This document shows, one piece after another, positions 1 to 8,150 of a stretch of DNA of 64,000 nt (position 1 is its first letter; each line of letters begins with the position of its first letter). The notes beneath the pieces were generated by a model, which was given only the letters and a program-made list of their open reading frames with translations, was not told the DNA's origin and ran no database searches. A program made the position numbers and the translations under genes. Location of the stretch: contig NZ_CP154826.1 in NCBI RefSeq assembly GCF_039613825.1, forward strand, positions 124,001-188,000. The letters run 5' to 3'. This DNA comes from Diaminobutyricibacter sp. McL0608. GTDB taxonomy: Bacteria; Actinomycetota; Actinomycetes; Actinomycetales; Microbacteriaceae.

Positions 1-966
1 GATGACCACCACTTCCGGGTCGAGCGCGAGCACGTACGCCGCGACTCCGGTCGCAATCGCGTCGCTGAATCGGTCCACCGCGTCGGCTGCGGGGGCGGCG
101 CCTGCCGCCGCGGACTGGAAGATCTCGGTGCGGCTCAGCTCCCGGCCGTCCACGACGACGCCGGAAAGATGCTCTTGGGAGTGTAGCCAGCCCAGTTCCG
201 GAAGCGCGCCGAGTTCGCCGGCTCCGCCCGCGAATCCGCGGAAGAGGTGACCGGCCGTCATGATGCTGGCGCCGGTCCTGTTTCCCACCAGCACGTAGAC
301 GATGCTCGAGGCCTCCTTGGCTACCCCCAGCCAGTGTTCGGCGAGAACGGCGAGATTCACGTCGTTCTCCACGACCACATGGCACCCGAGCGTATCCCTC
401 AGGGTGGAGGCGAGGTCGAGCCCCTGCCAATCGACCATCTCCAGATCGTGATAGATCACACCGTTCTGAACCACGCCAGGGGTCCCCACCGCCGCAATCC
501 AGACGTCGTCGAGACTCATGCCGGCCCCGGCAAGTGCCGCGTGGACGAGATCCACGGCCACCTTCAAGCGCTCGTCGGCGCCGAGGGATTCGGCGACCTC
601 GGTGCGGGTCACGAAGAGGCCCCGCCCGGCGAGGTCGCTGACCTGGACCTCGACCTTGTGTGGTCCGATGTCCATCCCGAGGACGCAACCGACCTCTGCG
701 CGAAATCGAAAGCCCCGAGCCGGCCGGCCCGCTCCGATTCTCGGTTCGGGCTCGATGGCCGCGGCCCAGCCGAGTGGCACCAGGTCGTCGATGATCGCGT
801 CCACGGCGGTGCGCGACAGCCCGGTCGAGTCCGCGAGCTGGGTGATGGTCTGAGGGCCATCCATCATGCGCTCCAGCAGGGCGAGCAGGTTCATGCGGCG
901 CAGAAGCGAGCGATCTCCTGCGACCGCGTGCTGGGACGACGCCCGTTCCGGGTTGGTTTTTGGCAT
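1..966 (-). CDS. ROK-family transcriptional regulator (partial, C-terminus off the window)
   Basis: Reading the minus strand from an ATG at 966 gives 322 codons without a stop up to the window edge. Residues about 25-75 form a winged helix-turn-helix (…ITQLADSTGLSRTAVDAIID…). A ROK/sugar-kinase-like domain follows, with DIGPHKVEVQVSD near residue 95, VGTPGVVQNG and a VENDVNLAVLAEHW segment. In ROK repressors this domain senses a sugar or sugar phosphate. The gene is divergent from the GH43/SGNH pair, which suggests it represses those genes until an arabinoxylan-type sugar is present. The ligand is inferred, not visible. A second in-frame ATG lies at 894, but it would remove the start of the DNA-binding domain. 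Confidence 0.85.
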   Translation of the reverse strand, partial: MPKTNPERASSQHAVAGDRSLLRRMNLLALLERMMDGPQTITQLADSTGLSRTAVDAIIDDLVPLGWAAAIEPEPRIGAGRPARGFRFRAEVGCVLGMDIGPHKVEVQVSDLAGRGLFVTRTEVAESLGADERLKVAVDLVHAALAGAGMSLDDVWIAAVGTPGVVQNGVIYHDLEMVDWQGLDLASTLRDTLGCHVVVENDVNLAVLAEHWLGVAKEASSIVYVLVGNRTGASIMTAGHLFRGFAGGAGELGALPELGWLHSQEHLSGVVVDGRELSRTEIFQSAAAGAAPAADAVDRFSDAIATGVAAYVLALDPEVVVI

Positions 967-1006
967 TCTCGGCACCGCTGCTACACTCCTGGTTTATCGT
1001 AACAAA

Positions 1007-1035
1007 GTTGCGTAATTAGTTATTGCTAGTGCAAC
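1007..1035. promoter_or_regulatory. Candidate ROK operator in the divergent intergenic region
   Basis: The AT-rich block between the ROK gene and the GH43 gene contains a GTTGC/GCAAC inverted repeat (1007-1011 and 1031-1035) around TAATTAGTTATT. It is the only strongly AT-rich stretch in this gap, so it probably holds both promoters and the regulator site. The assignment is inferred from position and symmetry. Confidence 0.4.
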
Positions 1036-1109
1036 AGTAGATCAGGATGGGGCCGCATGGGCGCGGACTCGGCACGACACCCTGACGACTCTTCCGGAAG
1101 GAGACGGTC

Positions 1110-2660
1110 ATGAATCCCATGTCCGCACCTGAGTACCGCATCGCGCCTGAGGAGGCGAACGTCCCCTGGACGCTCGACCCCTCGACAGACAGGTTCGAGT
1201 TCGAGCGCAGCGCGGATCAGAGCGCTCTCGAGCGAGTCGGTCGCGAGAGCGCCCTCTATGTGAGCCGTGCGGCAGCCGCCGATTCGAGGGTGACGACCCG
1301 CATCATCGAGCAGTCGGCTCTCCACGAGAGTGGGATTTTCCTGCGCAATGACTACACCGCAGGTGACCGCGCTGGGTGTGTCACACTCGGCGTGACCGCG
1401 GCCAATCGACTCGTCATGACGTGGGATCCCGCCGGTGCGGAGACGTACGCGGTGTCGTCCGCCGAGCCGATCAGCGTGCCGCTCTCACTGCGCCTGACGC
1501 GGAACGGCATCGCAGTGACGAGCTCGTTCTCGGTCGATGGCATGACGTGGACGAAGCTGCACACTGCACTGGTCCCGGGCAGTGCGGAGCGGCAGGACGC
1601 CGGGTTCTTCGCCGCGACCACCGAAGCAGCAAAGGTCGAACGGGTGAGTTTCGAAAGCTTCACGGTGGATGCGACGGAGACCGATCGCCACTCGTCGCCC
1701 TACCTGGCGATCGGGATGGATTTCCCGGACCCGGCGGTCATCGAAGCCGACGGTACTTTTTACGCGTATTCGACCAATCTGGTGCCGGCGTGGATGACGG
1801 ACTCCTCATCGTGGGACAGCGACAACTCGGACCGTATCCTCGCCAATGTCGGCCTGGCGACGGCCGACGATCCCTACGGCACGTGGACCTATCAGGGCGA
1901 CGCGCTCCCCGTGCTGCCGCCGTGGACCGAGAAGGGGAGGGTGTGGGCACCCGACGTCGATCGCCTCGACGACGGTTCGTACATCATGTACTACACGACC
2001 CTCAATGCTGCCGCGCTGGCCGCCACTCAGGAGTACCACGAGTGCATCGGCGCTGCGACGGCATCGAGTCCGAGGGGCCCATTCGTGCCGGTCGGGGAGT
2101 GGCCGCTCATCGCACGATCGGATTCGTGGGCCCTTGACCCCTCGGCGTTCGTCGACACTGACGGCACGCGATATCTGCTCTACACGCAGCGCATCGGTGA
2201 TGACATCACGCAGCGACTGCAGAAGGTCGCCGCCGACGGCATCACGTTCCTTGGCGAGTCGACGCCGCTGTTGCACCAGTCATGGACCGACGGCTCGTTC
2301 GAGGCGCCCCACATCACGAAGCACGCCGACAAGTACTACCTCTTCTATTCGACGGGGGATTTCTCCACATATGCGACGCGGTATGCCGTGGCGGATGCGG
2401 TAGCCGGACCATACACGAGGGTGGAGACCCCCCTCTTGGCGCCGAGCCCCGGACTCCTCGGCCCTGGGGCGATGGTGACACTGCGCCCTCCGGCCGCATC
2501 TGATACCGACGCTCAGACGATCGCGTTCCATATCAGGCTGATGGCGCCAACCGTGCAGCGCGGCATGGCGATCGCCGAAATGGTGTGGGACGACGGAACA
2601 CCCCGGGTAGACCTCAGTAGGCCACTGTCGACGATGGCGGCAACCACCAAGGAACCCTAA
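1110..2660 (+). CDS. Glycoside hydrolase family 43 with N-terminal lectin-like domain
   Basis: This 516-aa protein has no signal peptide, so it probably acts in the cytoplasm on imported oligosaccharides. Residues 1-190 look like a concanavalin-type beta-sandwich (ESGIFLRNDY…LRLTRNGIAV…DGMTWTKL), similar to DUF1349-like domains. Residues 200-510 form the five-bladed GH43 propeller. The three expected acids are visible: D207 in FPDPAV, D343 in ALDPSAF and E398 in SFEAPH. GH43 enzymes are beta-xylosidases, alpha-arabinofuranosidases or arabinanases, and I cannot choose between these. The start follows GGAAGGAGA at good spacing. The gene is followed by an esterase 27 bases downstream. Confidence 0.85.
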   Translation: MNPMSAPEYRIAPEEANVPWTLDPSTDRFEFERSADQSALERVGRESALYVSRAAAADSRVTTRIIEQSALHESGIFLRNDYTAGDRAGCVTLGVTAANRLVMTWDPAGAETYAVSSAEPISVPLSLRLTRNGIAVTSSFSVDGMTWTKLHTALVPGSAERQDAGFFAATTEAAKVERVSFESFTVDATETDRHSSPYLAIGMDFPDPAVIEADGTFYAYSTNLVPAWMTDSSSWDSDNSDRILANVGLATADDPYGTWTYQGDALPVLPPWTEKGRVWAPDVDRLDDGSYIMYYTTLNAAALAATQEYHECIGAATASSPRGPFVPVGEWPLIARSDSWALDPSAFVDTDGTRYLLYTQRIGDDITQRLQKVAADGITFLGESTPLLHQSWTDGSFEAPHITKHADKYYLFYSTGDFSTYATRYAVADAVAGPYTRVETPLLAPSPGLLGPGAMVTLRPPAASDTDAQTIAFHIRLMAPTVQRGMAIAEMVWDDGTPRVDLSRPLSTMAATTKEP

Positions 2661-2687
2661 GGTTCCGTGCAGCTCGAAAGGACATCC

Positions 2688-3323
2688 ATGACCATACCGC
2701 TGCCCACCAACGGCACCGTGCTCTTCACGGGCGACAGCATCACCGACTGCCATCGTCTCGAGACGGACGTGCCTCGGCTTGGCGATGGCTATGTTCGAGA
2801 CATCGCGGCCGAGCTGTCTGTCAGGCTGCCCGGCATTCGGGTGCTCAACACAGGGATCTCGGGCAACCGGGTGCCCGACCTTGAGCAGCGATGGGATGCC
2901 GATTGCCTCGCGCTGAGACCGGACGTGCTCACGATCCTGATCGGCATCAACGACACCTGGCGGCGCTACGACAGCGATGACCCGACGAGCGTCGACGTGT
3001 TCGAGGCGGGCTATCGCCGGTTGCTGACCCGCGTGCGGGACGAACTCGGATGCACTGTAGCGCTGATGGAGCCGTTCCTCACCCCTATTTCGAAGGACCA
3101 GGATCGCTGGCGAGAGGACCTCGACCCGAAGATCGATGCCGTGCGACGGCTCGCCCAGCAGTTCGAGACGGTCCTGCTGCCCACCGACCGCGTGATGAAC
3201 GAGGCCGCCGAACGGCTTGGCGCGGCGGCGGTCGCTTACGACGGGGTGCATCCGACCCCCCTCGGCCACCGGGCGCTCGCTGACACTTGGCTTACCCAGG
3301 TATCAGCTGTCGAGCCCGCATGA
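2688..3323 (+). CDS. SGNH/GDSL-family esterase
   Basis: The 211-aa protein carries the four SGNH blocks: GDSITD (catalytic Ser, about residue 17), NTGISGN (Gly), GINDTW (Asn) and DGVHPT (Asp/His near the C-terminus). It has no signal peptide. With the GH43 gene directly upstream, a role in removing acetyl groups from xylan or arabinoxylan oligosaccharides inside the cell is plausible but inferred. An in-frame GTG lies at 2667. The ATG at 2688 is preferred because AAAGGA precedes it by about seven bases and the SGNH fold starts immediately afterwards. It probably shares a transcript with the GH43 gene. Confidence 0.85.
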   Translation: MTIPLPTNGTVLFTGDSITDCHRLETDVPRLGDGYVRDIAAELSVRLPGIRVLNTGISGNRVPDLEQRWDADCLALRPDVLTILIGINDTWRRYDSDDPTSVDVFEAGYRRLLTRVRDELGCTVALMEPFLTPISKDQDRWREDLDPKIDAVRRLAQQFETVLLPTDRVMNEAAERLGAAAVAYDGVHPTPLGHRALADTWLTQVSAVEPA

Positions 3324-3630
3324 CACGCACACCTCGATCTCCCGGGCGGTCATCGTCGGCGCGGTGCGGTGCGGTTGGTCTTGCCCTGACGAATTGCTTA
3401 GTCGACCACCGTCAAGGTTGACGCGGGCTGTCGCTCGGCTTTGTCGGTTCGGTCCGCACGACGAGGATCTGGTCCCTTGATTGCGGATCACCCAAGGCCC
3501 ACAGCCGGAAGGTTCCCCCCAAACCTTCCGGCTGTGGCTACCTCCGCATTGGCCCCGCAGACCTAGGAGACCTATCGGAACCTAATCGTGATGGTGGTAG
3601 GAACCGACGGACAAGGCCCAGCCTTTAGAA
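3324..3630. other. Intergenic stretch without a supportable gene
   Basis: No open frame here has convincing codon use or a recognisable motif. The only structure I see is the long perfect hairpin at 3499-3537, listed separately. The stretch may include decayed sequence, but I could not identify a parent gene. Confidence 0.5.
3499..3537. terminator. 16-bp perfect hairpin, probable bidirectional terminator
   Basis: CCACAGCCGGAAGGTT at 3499-3514 is exactly complementary to 3522-3537, with a seven-base C-rich loop. It lies between the plus-strand GH43/SGNH operon and the minus-strand small genes that converge on it. There is no clear T-tract on the plus strand, so it would act as a stem-only terminator. 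Confidence 0.55.
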
Positions 3631-3876
3631 CTACCAGCCGCATTCCACAGCTCGCTGCGCTGAGCACAGGTCGGGATGGGCCGCGCGATGTTTTCCGGAG
3701 GCGTCGCACGAGACGAAATGCTCAGCGACAAGTTCGACTGTGCCCACGAGTTGCCCGGATCGTAGGGCGACCCAGAGATCCCGTTTCTGATGCGTCCACG
3801 CCACAGCCGACAGATCGTCCGCCCGTTCGGAGCCGTCCAGTGCGGAGTCAGAACTGGTCATTTTCACGGCGCCCAT
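3631..3876 (-). CDS. Small hypothetical protein, 81 aa
   Basis: I cannot assign a function. The sequence (…AWTHQKRDLWVALRSGQLVGTVELVAEHFVSCDASG…) resembles short actinobacterial proteins of the pattern 'LWVA…G…G.VE…G.F…'. Third codon positions are GC-rich, but less so than in neighbouring genes. The gene lies 75 bases downstream of the DUF7882-type gene on the same strand and may be co-transcribed. The alternative start is the ATG at 3861 (MTSSDS…), and neither start has a strong ribosome-binding site. Confidence 0.45.
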   Translation of the reverse strand: MGAVKMTSSDSALDGSERADDLSAVAWTHQKRDLWVALRSGQLVGTVELVAEHFVSCDASGKHRAAHPDLCSAQRAVECGW

Positions 3877-3951
3877 CTGTCACCCGGTTCCTGTGGTCTT
3901 GCCACGGCTTCGACGCTATGCCGAGAACCTCGCGTGCGCGAGGGATTGACT

Positions 3952-4278
3952 TCACGAAAGCATGGGCATGACTCGCTTCGTTGCGGCGCTTTCCTGGAGC
4001 ACGTGAAGTCCACGCGGGCTGTTGGAGCTCTGGCTGAGTTGTTCCAGCCAATCGCGGTCGATCGGGGTGGCGACTCTGTCCTCGTACCGGAACACGAGCG
4101 GGATCGCAGGGTCGATCCAGACGGAGCAGCGTCGTTGGCTGTCTGCGCCGCACTCATTCCACGTCAGGAAGAACCCTTCCCGCCGTCGCAGTTTCAACCC
4201 GATCGCGATCTGTAGGTGGGACAGGGTGCGATCGTCGACTGCGATTTCGTGTCCGTTTCCGTAGACGAGCGTTCCCAT
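3952..4278 (-). CDS. DUF7882-like small protein, copy 1
   Basis: This 108-aa protein is a clear paralogue of the one encoded at 9056-9361. Shared segments include MGTL.YG.G.EI, DDRTLSHLQIA.GLKLRR, IWIDP/VWIDP, IPLVFRY and NWLEQL/DWLEQL…SSNS.RGLH. As I recall, this family is common in Microbacteriaceae, was sometimes misnamed 'ATP-dependent DNA ligase', and has no known biochemical role. The ATG at 4278 is chosen because GAAAGG precedes it; an in-frame GTG/ATG seven codons upstream has no such signal. Unlike copy 2, this copy has no MerR gene next to it. Confidence 0.75.
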   Translation of the reverse strand: MGTLVYGNGHEIAVDDRTLSHLQIAIGLKLRRREGFFLTWNECGADSQRRCSVWIDPAIPLVFRYEDRVATPIDRDWLEQLSQSSNSPRGLHVLQESAATKRVMPMLS

Positions 4279-4303
4279 CGTTGCCTTTCCACTACCCAAC
4301 GGT

Positions 4304-4468
4304 CTAAACGCGATGGCGTCCAGTGAGAAGTCGCACCAGGAAGACGATTACCGCGATGACCAACAGCACGATTCCGATCCAGAGGAGAAAGTTCAGCGAC
4401 TGCACCAGCCCGCCGGTCAGCAGCAGAATGATCGCGATGATCGCGATGACGATGACAAGGATGTTCAT
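4304..4468 (-). CDS. Small two-helix membrane protein, 54 aa
   Basis: MNILVIVIAI… consists of two hydrophobic segments (residues about 2-20 and 28-47) followed by the basic tail RLLTGRHRV. GGAAAGGA precedes the ATG by about seven bases, which supports this start over an in-frame extension reaching 4600. It looks like the small stress- or envelope-associated hydrophobic proteins common in actinobacteria. Function is unknown. It lies 25 bases upstream of the DUF7882-like gene on the same strand, so the two may be one unit. Confidence 0.65.
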   Translation of the reverse strand: MNILVIVIAIIAIILLLTGGLVQSLNFLLWIGIVLLVIAVIVFLVRLLTGRHRV

Positions 4469-4565
4469 GATTGTTCCTTTCCAGGAGAGCGGCACCTGAT
4501 CCTTCGACTTCATCACCCTTGTGGGTGTGGCGTCACACCCCTTGGGGTGGAATCGTTGAGGTGTG

Positions 4566-5231
4566 ATGACATCGAGCAGGGCAGGCGGTTCGCCGATCAA
4601 GGTCGCTCTTGTCGACGACTACGACGTGGTGCTGCTCGGCCTGGCCCACATGTTCGATCAGTACCCGGAGCGCGTCGAAGTCGTCGAGATCGACGCAGAG
4701 GAACCGCTTCGCGACGTCGTCGACATCGTGATGTATGACTCGTTCGCCCAGCCCGAAACCGATCAGGAAGAAGTTGCGTCGCTGATTCGGAATCCCCGTT
4801 CGAGGCGTGTTGTGGTCTACACGTGGAACTTCCATCCCTCTCTTGTCGAGAGCGCCAAGAAGCACGGCGTGCACGGCTACCTGTCGAAGACGTTACCCGC
4901 GCGTGAGCTCGTCGCGGCTCTCGAGGCGATCCACAGCGGCGAACTCGTGGTCAGCGATCCGCCCAGACGGGCGAGCAGCGCGCCCGGGCTCGACTGGCCC
5001 GGACGTCTCGAGGGCATCACGGATCGCGAGTCGGAGATCCTGGCATTGATCGCTCAAGGCAAGAGCAACGCCGACATTGCCGCTCTTACCTACTTGAGCC
5101 CGAACACGGTGAAGTCCTACATCCGCAGCATTTACCGCAAAATCGATGTGGAGAGTCGCACCCAGGCAGTGCTGTGGGGCGTTGGCCACGGGTTCACTCC
5201 CGATCAGCGGCGTATGGAAGATTGGCGTTGA
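4566..5231 (+). CDS. LuxR-type DNA-binding response regulator
   Basis: The 221-aa protein has an N-terminal receiver domain (KVALVDDYDVVLLGL; phosphoacceptor Asp in IVMYDSF, near residue 58; conserved Lys in GYLSKTL). Residues about 150-205 form a LuxR helix-turn-helix (ITDRESEILALIAQGKSNADIA…SPNTVKSYIRSIYRKIDV). No sensor kinase is adjacent, so its partner is elsewhere or it is an orphan. The GTG at 4563 is an equally possible start. The 3' end overlaps the convergent GNAT gene by 38 bases. Confidence 0.85.
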   Translation: MTSSRAGGSPIKVALVDDYDVVLLGLAHMFDQYPERVEVVEIDAEEPLRDVVDIVMYDSFAQPETDQEEVASLIRNPRSRRVVVYTWNFHPSLVESAKKHGVHGYLSKTLPARELVAALEAIHSGELVVSDPPRRASSAPGLDWPGRLEGITDRESEILALIAQGKSNADIAALTYLSPNTVKSYIRSIYRKIDVESRTQAVLWGVGHGFTPDQRRMEDWR

Positions 5232-5796
5232 TTCTCAGGGCGTTTTCGATGCTCGCCAGGCGCGGGTCGCGAAGTCCGACCATGTCGGTCTTCCACAGCG
5301 CGTCGGGGTAGATCACGTAACCCGTCATCCAGTCTTCGTAGCTCGACAACCGCGCGATCTGGAAGCCGGGTTCCGGGATTCGCAGCGACGGGCGAAGCAC
5401 GTTGAGCGACACGGCAGAGGTGAACCCGTGTCTGCTGTAATAGTCCGGGTCACCTTCCAGCAGGACGGCAGCAGCCCCCCTTTCGTCGGCTGCCGTCAAC
5501 GCTTCCTCGAGCAGCCGCGTACCGATTCCTTGACGCTGACGTTCGGGCACGACAGAAAGCGGTGTGAGGGTCAGCGCGTCGACGAGCCTCGGCCGGGCGT
5601 CGATCCATGCGGTGCTCAGCTGGACATGTCCGACGATCCCGTCATCGTCTGCCACAAGACTGATCTGCGTCGCACCGGATTCATTGAGGGCACGGATCAT
5701 GTGGACGACAGGCCCATCGGGTTCCTCGCCGAAGGCCCGGGCGACGATCGCCTCGATCGGTGGCTCGTCCTCCGCATGGGCGGCACGGATCTCCAT
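5194..5796 (-). CDS. GNAT-family N-acetyltransferase
   Basis: The 200-aa protein carries the acetyl-CoA pyrophosphate loop QRQGIGTRLLEEAL (residues about 88-101) and a preceding LTPLSVVPE strand. It also has a C-terminal …YYSRHGF motif typical of the YhbS-like subgroup of GNAT proteins. The acceptor substrate cannot be read from the sequence. It converges on and overlaps the response-regulator gene at its 3' end. Confidence 0.8.
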   Translation of the reverse strand: MEIRAAHAEDEPPIEAIVARAFGEEPDGPVVHMIRALNESGATQISLVADDDGIVGHVQLSTAWIDARPRLVDALTLTPLSVVPERQRQGIGTRLLEEALTAADERGAAAVLLEGDPDYYSRHGFTSAVSLNVLRPSLRIPEPGFQIARLSSYEDWMTGYVIYPDALWKTDMVGLRDPRLASIENALRINANLPYAADRE

Positions 5797-5869
5797 GCCG
5801 CAAACCCTAATAGCTGACCGGGGCGGGGGCTAGCACGATCGTGGGCGGCTGAGATACCGAGGTCCATGG

Positions 5870-6676
5870 TCACGCCTTTCGCCAGTCGTCGCTTGTCAGG
5901 TGCGAGCCGGCTTGCGGTCCCATCTGCAGCACCCCGCCGTCGACGGTCCAGGACGCGCCGGTGACGTAGGACGCGGCAGGCGAGGCGAGGAAGGCGATGA
6001 CGGCCGCGACTTCGCGCGCGTCCCCCGGGCGACCGAGCGGAATGCCGGGGCGGTGCACCTGGCGCGGGTCCTCATCCGTAGCGTTGTTCATCGGGGTCGA
6101 GATCTCGCCGGGGGCGACCGCGTTGCAGGTGATGCCGTATTCGCCGAGCTCGAGGGCGAGTGTCTTGATGAGTCCCCCCAGGCCGTGTTTGGCGGCGTCG
6201 TAGGCGGATGACCCGACTCGCGGCTGGTGCTCGTGCACGCTGGTGACGGCGATGATCCGGCCGCCGCGGCCGGCGTCGACCATGCGGCGTGCGATGCGCT
6301 GGATGCACACGAACGGGCCATCGAGGTCGGCGGCGACGGTGTTGCGCCAGGTGTCCCAATTCGTGTCGAAGAAGGCCGGTCCGCCGTTGACGCCGGCGTT
6401 GTTGACGAACACGTCGCAGCTACCGAGCGCGTCGGCCATGCCGTCCACCACATCACCGCAGGCGGGCGCGTCGGTCGTGTCCAGCCGGGCGACCACTGCG
6501 CGTCTGCCTGCCTCACGAACGAGGCGGGCGGTCTCTTCGGCGCCCTGTTCATCCGAATGCCAGGTGATGCCGACGTCGAGCCCGGCCTCAGCCAGCGCGA
6601 CGGCCGTTGCGCGCCCGATGCCGGAGTCGGAACCGGTGACGATTGCGGTGCGGGGAGCGAAGTCTTCTTCAGTCAT
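5870..6676 (-). CDS. Short-chain dehydrogenase/reductase
   Basis: A 268-aa classical SDR. The NAD(P) loop TGSDSGIGRA lies near residue 15, NNAGVNGG near residue 90, the active-site Ser in AVTSVHE and Tyr/Lys in SAYDAAKHG. The C-terminus carries YVTGASWTVDGG. A serine-free G-loop variant, as here, is compatible with either cofactor. The ATG at 6676 is chosen because the cofactor fold begins ten residues later; an upstream in-frame TTG at 6712 lacks a Shine-Dalgarno sequence. No pathway context is visible. Confidence 0.8.
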   Translation of the reverse strand: MTEEDFAPRTAIVTGSDSGIGRATAVALAEAGLDVGITWHSDEQGAEETARLVREAGRRAVVARLDTTDAPACGDVVDGMADALGSCDVFVNNAGVNGGPAFFDTNWDTWRNTVAADLDGPFVCIQRIARRMVDAGRGGRIIAVTSVHEHQPRVGSSAYDAAKHGLGGLIKTLALELGEYGITCNAVAPGEISTPMNNATDEDPRQVHRPGIPLGRPGDAREVAAVIAFLASPAASYVTGASWTVDGGVLQMGPQAGSHLTSDDWRKA

Positions 6677-6750
6677 GCCGCCGAGTGTCCGCTCGAACGA
6701 GTCTCGCGGCAAGGGGTTGCGTGTGGGCTCAAGGCGCGTAGGTATGGGGG

Positions 6751-7401
6751 ATGAGCGTTTCAGCGGTCCTATTCGACGTCGACGGCACAGTCGTCGACTC
6801 CAACTTTCTGCATGTCGACGCCTGGCAGCGGGCGTTCGCCGACCTGGGGGAACAGGTGGATGGGTGGCGCATCCATCGCGCGATCGGCCAGGACTCGTCG
6901 CGACTGCTGCACTCGCTCGTGGGTGAACGAGACGACGACTGGGTCGCGCGGGCCAAGGAACTCCACTCGACCTACTACCGTGAGCTCGCGCCGCGGTTGC
7001 GAGCGTTCGACCACGCGGCCGATTTGCTGCGGGTGCTGAGCGATCGCGGTGCGCGTGTGGTGCTGGCCACGTCCGCTCCGGATGATGAACTCGAGATTCT
7101 GTTGCGGGTTCTGGATGCAGGCGATGCCGTCTATGCGACCACGTCTGCCACGGATGTCGACGAGGCCAAACCCGACCCGGGCATCCTGAAGGTCGCGCTG
7201 GATCGCGCGGGGGCGGGGCCGGCCGACGCCGTCATGATCGGCGATTCGACCTGGGACATCGAAGCGGCGGCCCGGGCGCACGTGCGCTCGATCGGGGTGC
7301 TGTCCGGTGGAACCGGCGCGGCCGAACTGCTCGAATGCGGCGCGAGCCAGGTGGTCGAGGATCCGGCCGCACTGCTCGGGCAGGTCGACGAGTTGTTCTG
7401 A
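6751..7401 (+). CDS. HAD-superfamily phosphatase
   Basis: The 216-aa protein has the HAD motifs in order: FDVDGTVVDSN (nucleophile Asp near residue 9), ATSAP (motif II), KPDPGI (motif III Lys) and MIGDSTWDIEAA (motif IV). The cap domain lies between motifs I and II, as in phosphoglycolate-phosphatase-like members. The substrate is unknown. TAGGTA at 6739-6744 sits seven bases before the ATG with no Shine-Dalgarno site, so the mRNA is probably leaderless. Confidence 0.82.
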   Translation: MSVSAVLFDVDGTVVDSNFLHVDAWQRAFADLGEQVDGWRIHRAIGQDSSRLLHSLVGERDDDWVARAKELHSTYYRELAPRLRAFDHAADLLRVLSDRGARVVLATSAPDDELEILLRVLDAGDAVYATTSATDVDEAKPDPGILKVALDRAGAGPADAVMIGDSTWDIEAAARAHVRSIGVLSGGTGAAELLECGASQVVEDPAALLGQVDELF

Positions 7402-7420
7402 ATCGGCGTCGGCGTACACT
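7393..7420 (+). promoter_or_regulatory. Probable leaderless promoter of the histidine phosphatase gene
   Basis: TTGTTC (7393-7398) and TACACT (7415-7420) are spaced by 16 bases. The ATG at 7428 is eight bases after the -10 box, which places the transcription start at or next to the start codon. Confidence 0.5.
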
Positions 7421-7427
7421 TCCCGCC

Positions 7428-8150
7428 ATGACAGCGGGAAAGCTCCTCCTCATCCGTCACGGCGAAAGCACGGCGAACGTCGCTGCTACGGCGGCCGAGC
7501 TCGCAGGCGAGGAGACGATCGCCGTCGGTTCGAGGGATGCGGATGTTCCTCTCTCCGCGCTCGGCGATCAGCAGGCGGCCGCGCTTGCGCTTCGGTTGGA
7601 GGCTGAATTCGACGACAAACGTGCGACCCCCGCACTGGTCTGGGCTTCGCCGTACTTGCGCGCGATCCGCACGGCGCAGCTCGCGCTCGGCAGCATCCCC
7701 TTCGTCATCGACGAGCGGTTGCGCGACCGCGAGCTCGGCATCATCGACGCCCTGACCGCCCGCGGAGTCGAAGCTCGGCTGCCCGATGAAGCTGCGCGTC
7801 GCCGGTGGCTCGGAAAGTTCTACTATCGTCCGCCGGGGGGTGAGGCCTGGACAGATGTCGCATTTCGCCTGCGATCGTTCGTGCGTGACCTGGACAGCGC
7901 GGATGACCGGCCGGTTGTGCTTTTCACGCACGACGCCGTGGTGAGTCTGTTCCTCTATGTACTACTGGGTTGGACGGAGCAACAGCTCGACGAGTTCTTG
8001 CTGACCAGCGTTGTCGGCAACGCTTCGGTGACGACGCTTGTTCGTGACGATGCAAGGTGGCGTGTCGAGGCATTCTCCGATGACTCTCATCTGGCTCGTG
8101 CCGGACTTCCGGCGACCGCGCACCCAGGGGCGGCGCGTGTCACCGAGTAG
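7428..8150 (+). CDS. Histidine-phosphatase (phosphoglycerate-mutase-like) protein
   Basis: A 240-aa protein with the catalytic LIRHGES at residues 7-13 and the second conserved His in VLFTHDAVV (near residue 167). ASPYLRAIRTAQL is the phosphate-pocket Arg motif. Members dephosphorylate small metabolites or proteins, and the substrate here is not evident. An open frame extends upstream to 7335 inside the HAD gene. The ATG at 7428 is preferred because the fold begins four residues later and a -10 box precedes it. The gene overlaps the next one by 14 bases. Confidence 0.82.
   Translation: MTAGKLLLIRHGESTANVAATAAELAGEETIAVGSRDADVPLSALGDQQAAALALRLEAEFDDKRATPALVWASPYLRAIRTAQLALGSIPFVIDERLRDRELGIIDALTARGVEARLPDEAARRRWLGKFYYRPPGGEAWTDVAFRLRSFVRDLDSADDRPVVLFTHDAVVSLFLYVLLGWTEQQLDEFLLTSVVGNASVTTLVRDDARWRVEAFSDDSHLARAGLPATAHPGAARVTE

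Noticed and set aside
247-1002. Plus-strand open frame of 251 codons
   Set aside because: It is antisense to the ROK regulator, whose minus-strand frame has clear domain motifs; the plus-strand translation has none.
3303-3630. Transposase or integrase remnant in the gap after the SGNH gene
   Set aside because: No frame on either strand shows a DDE, HTH or recombinase motif, and no terminal repeats were seen.
3588-3971. Plus-strand open frame of 127 codons
   Set aside because: It is Arg/Pro-rich with no motif and lies antisense to the better-supported 81-aa gene and the region downstream of the DUF7882-like gene.
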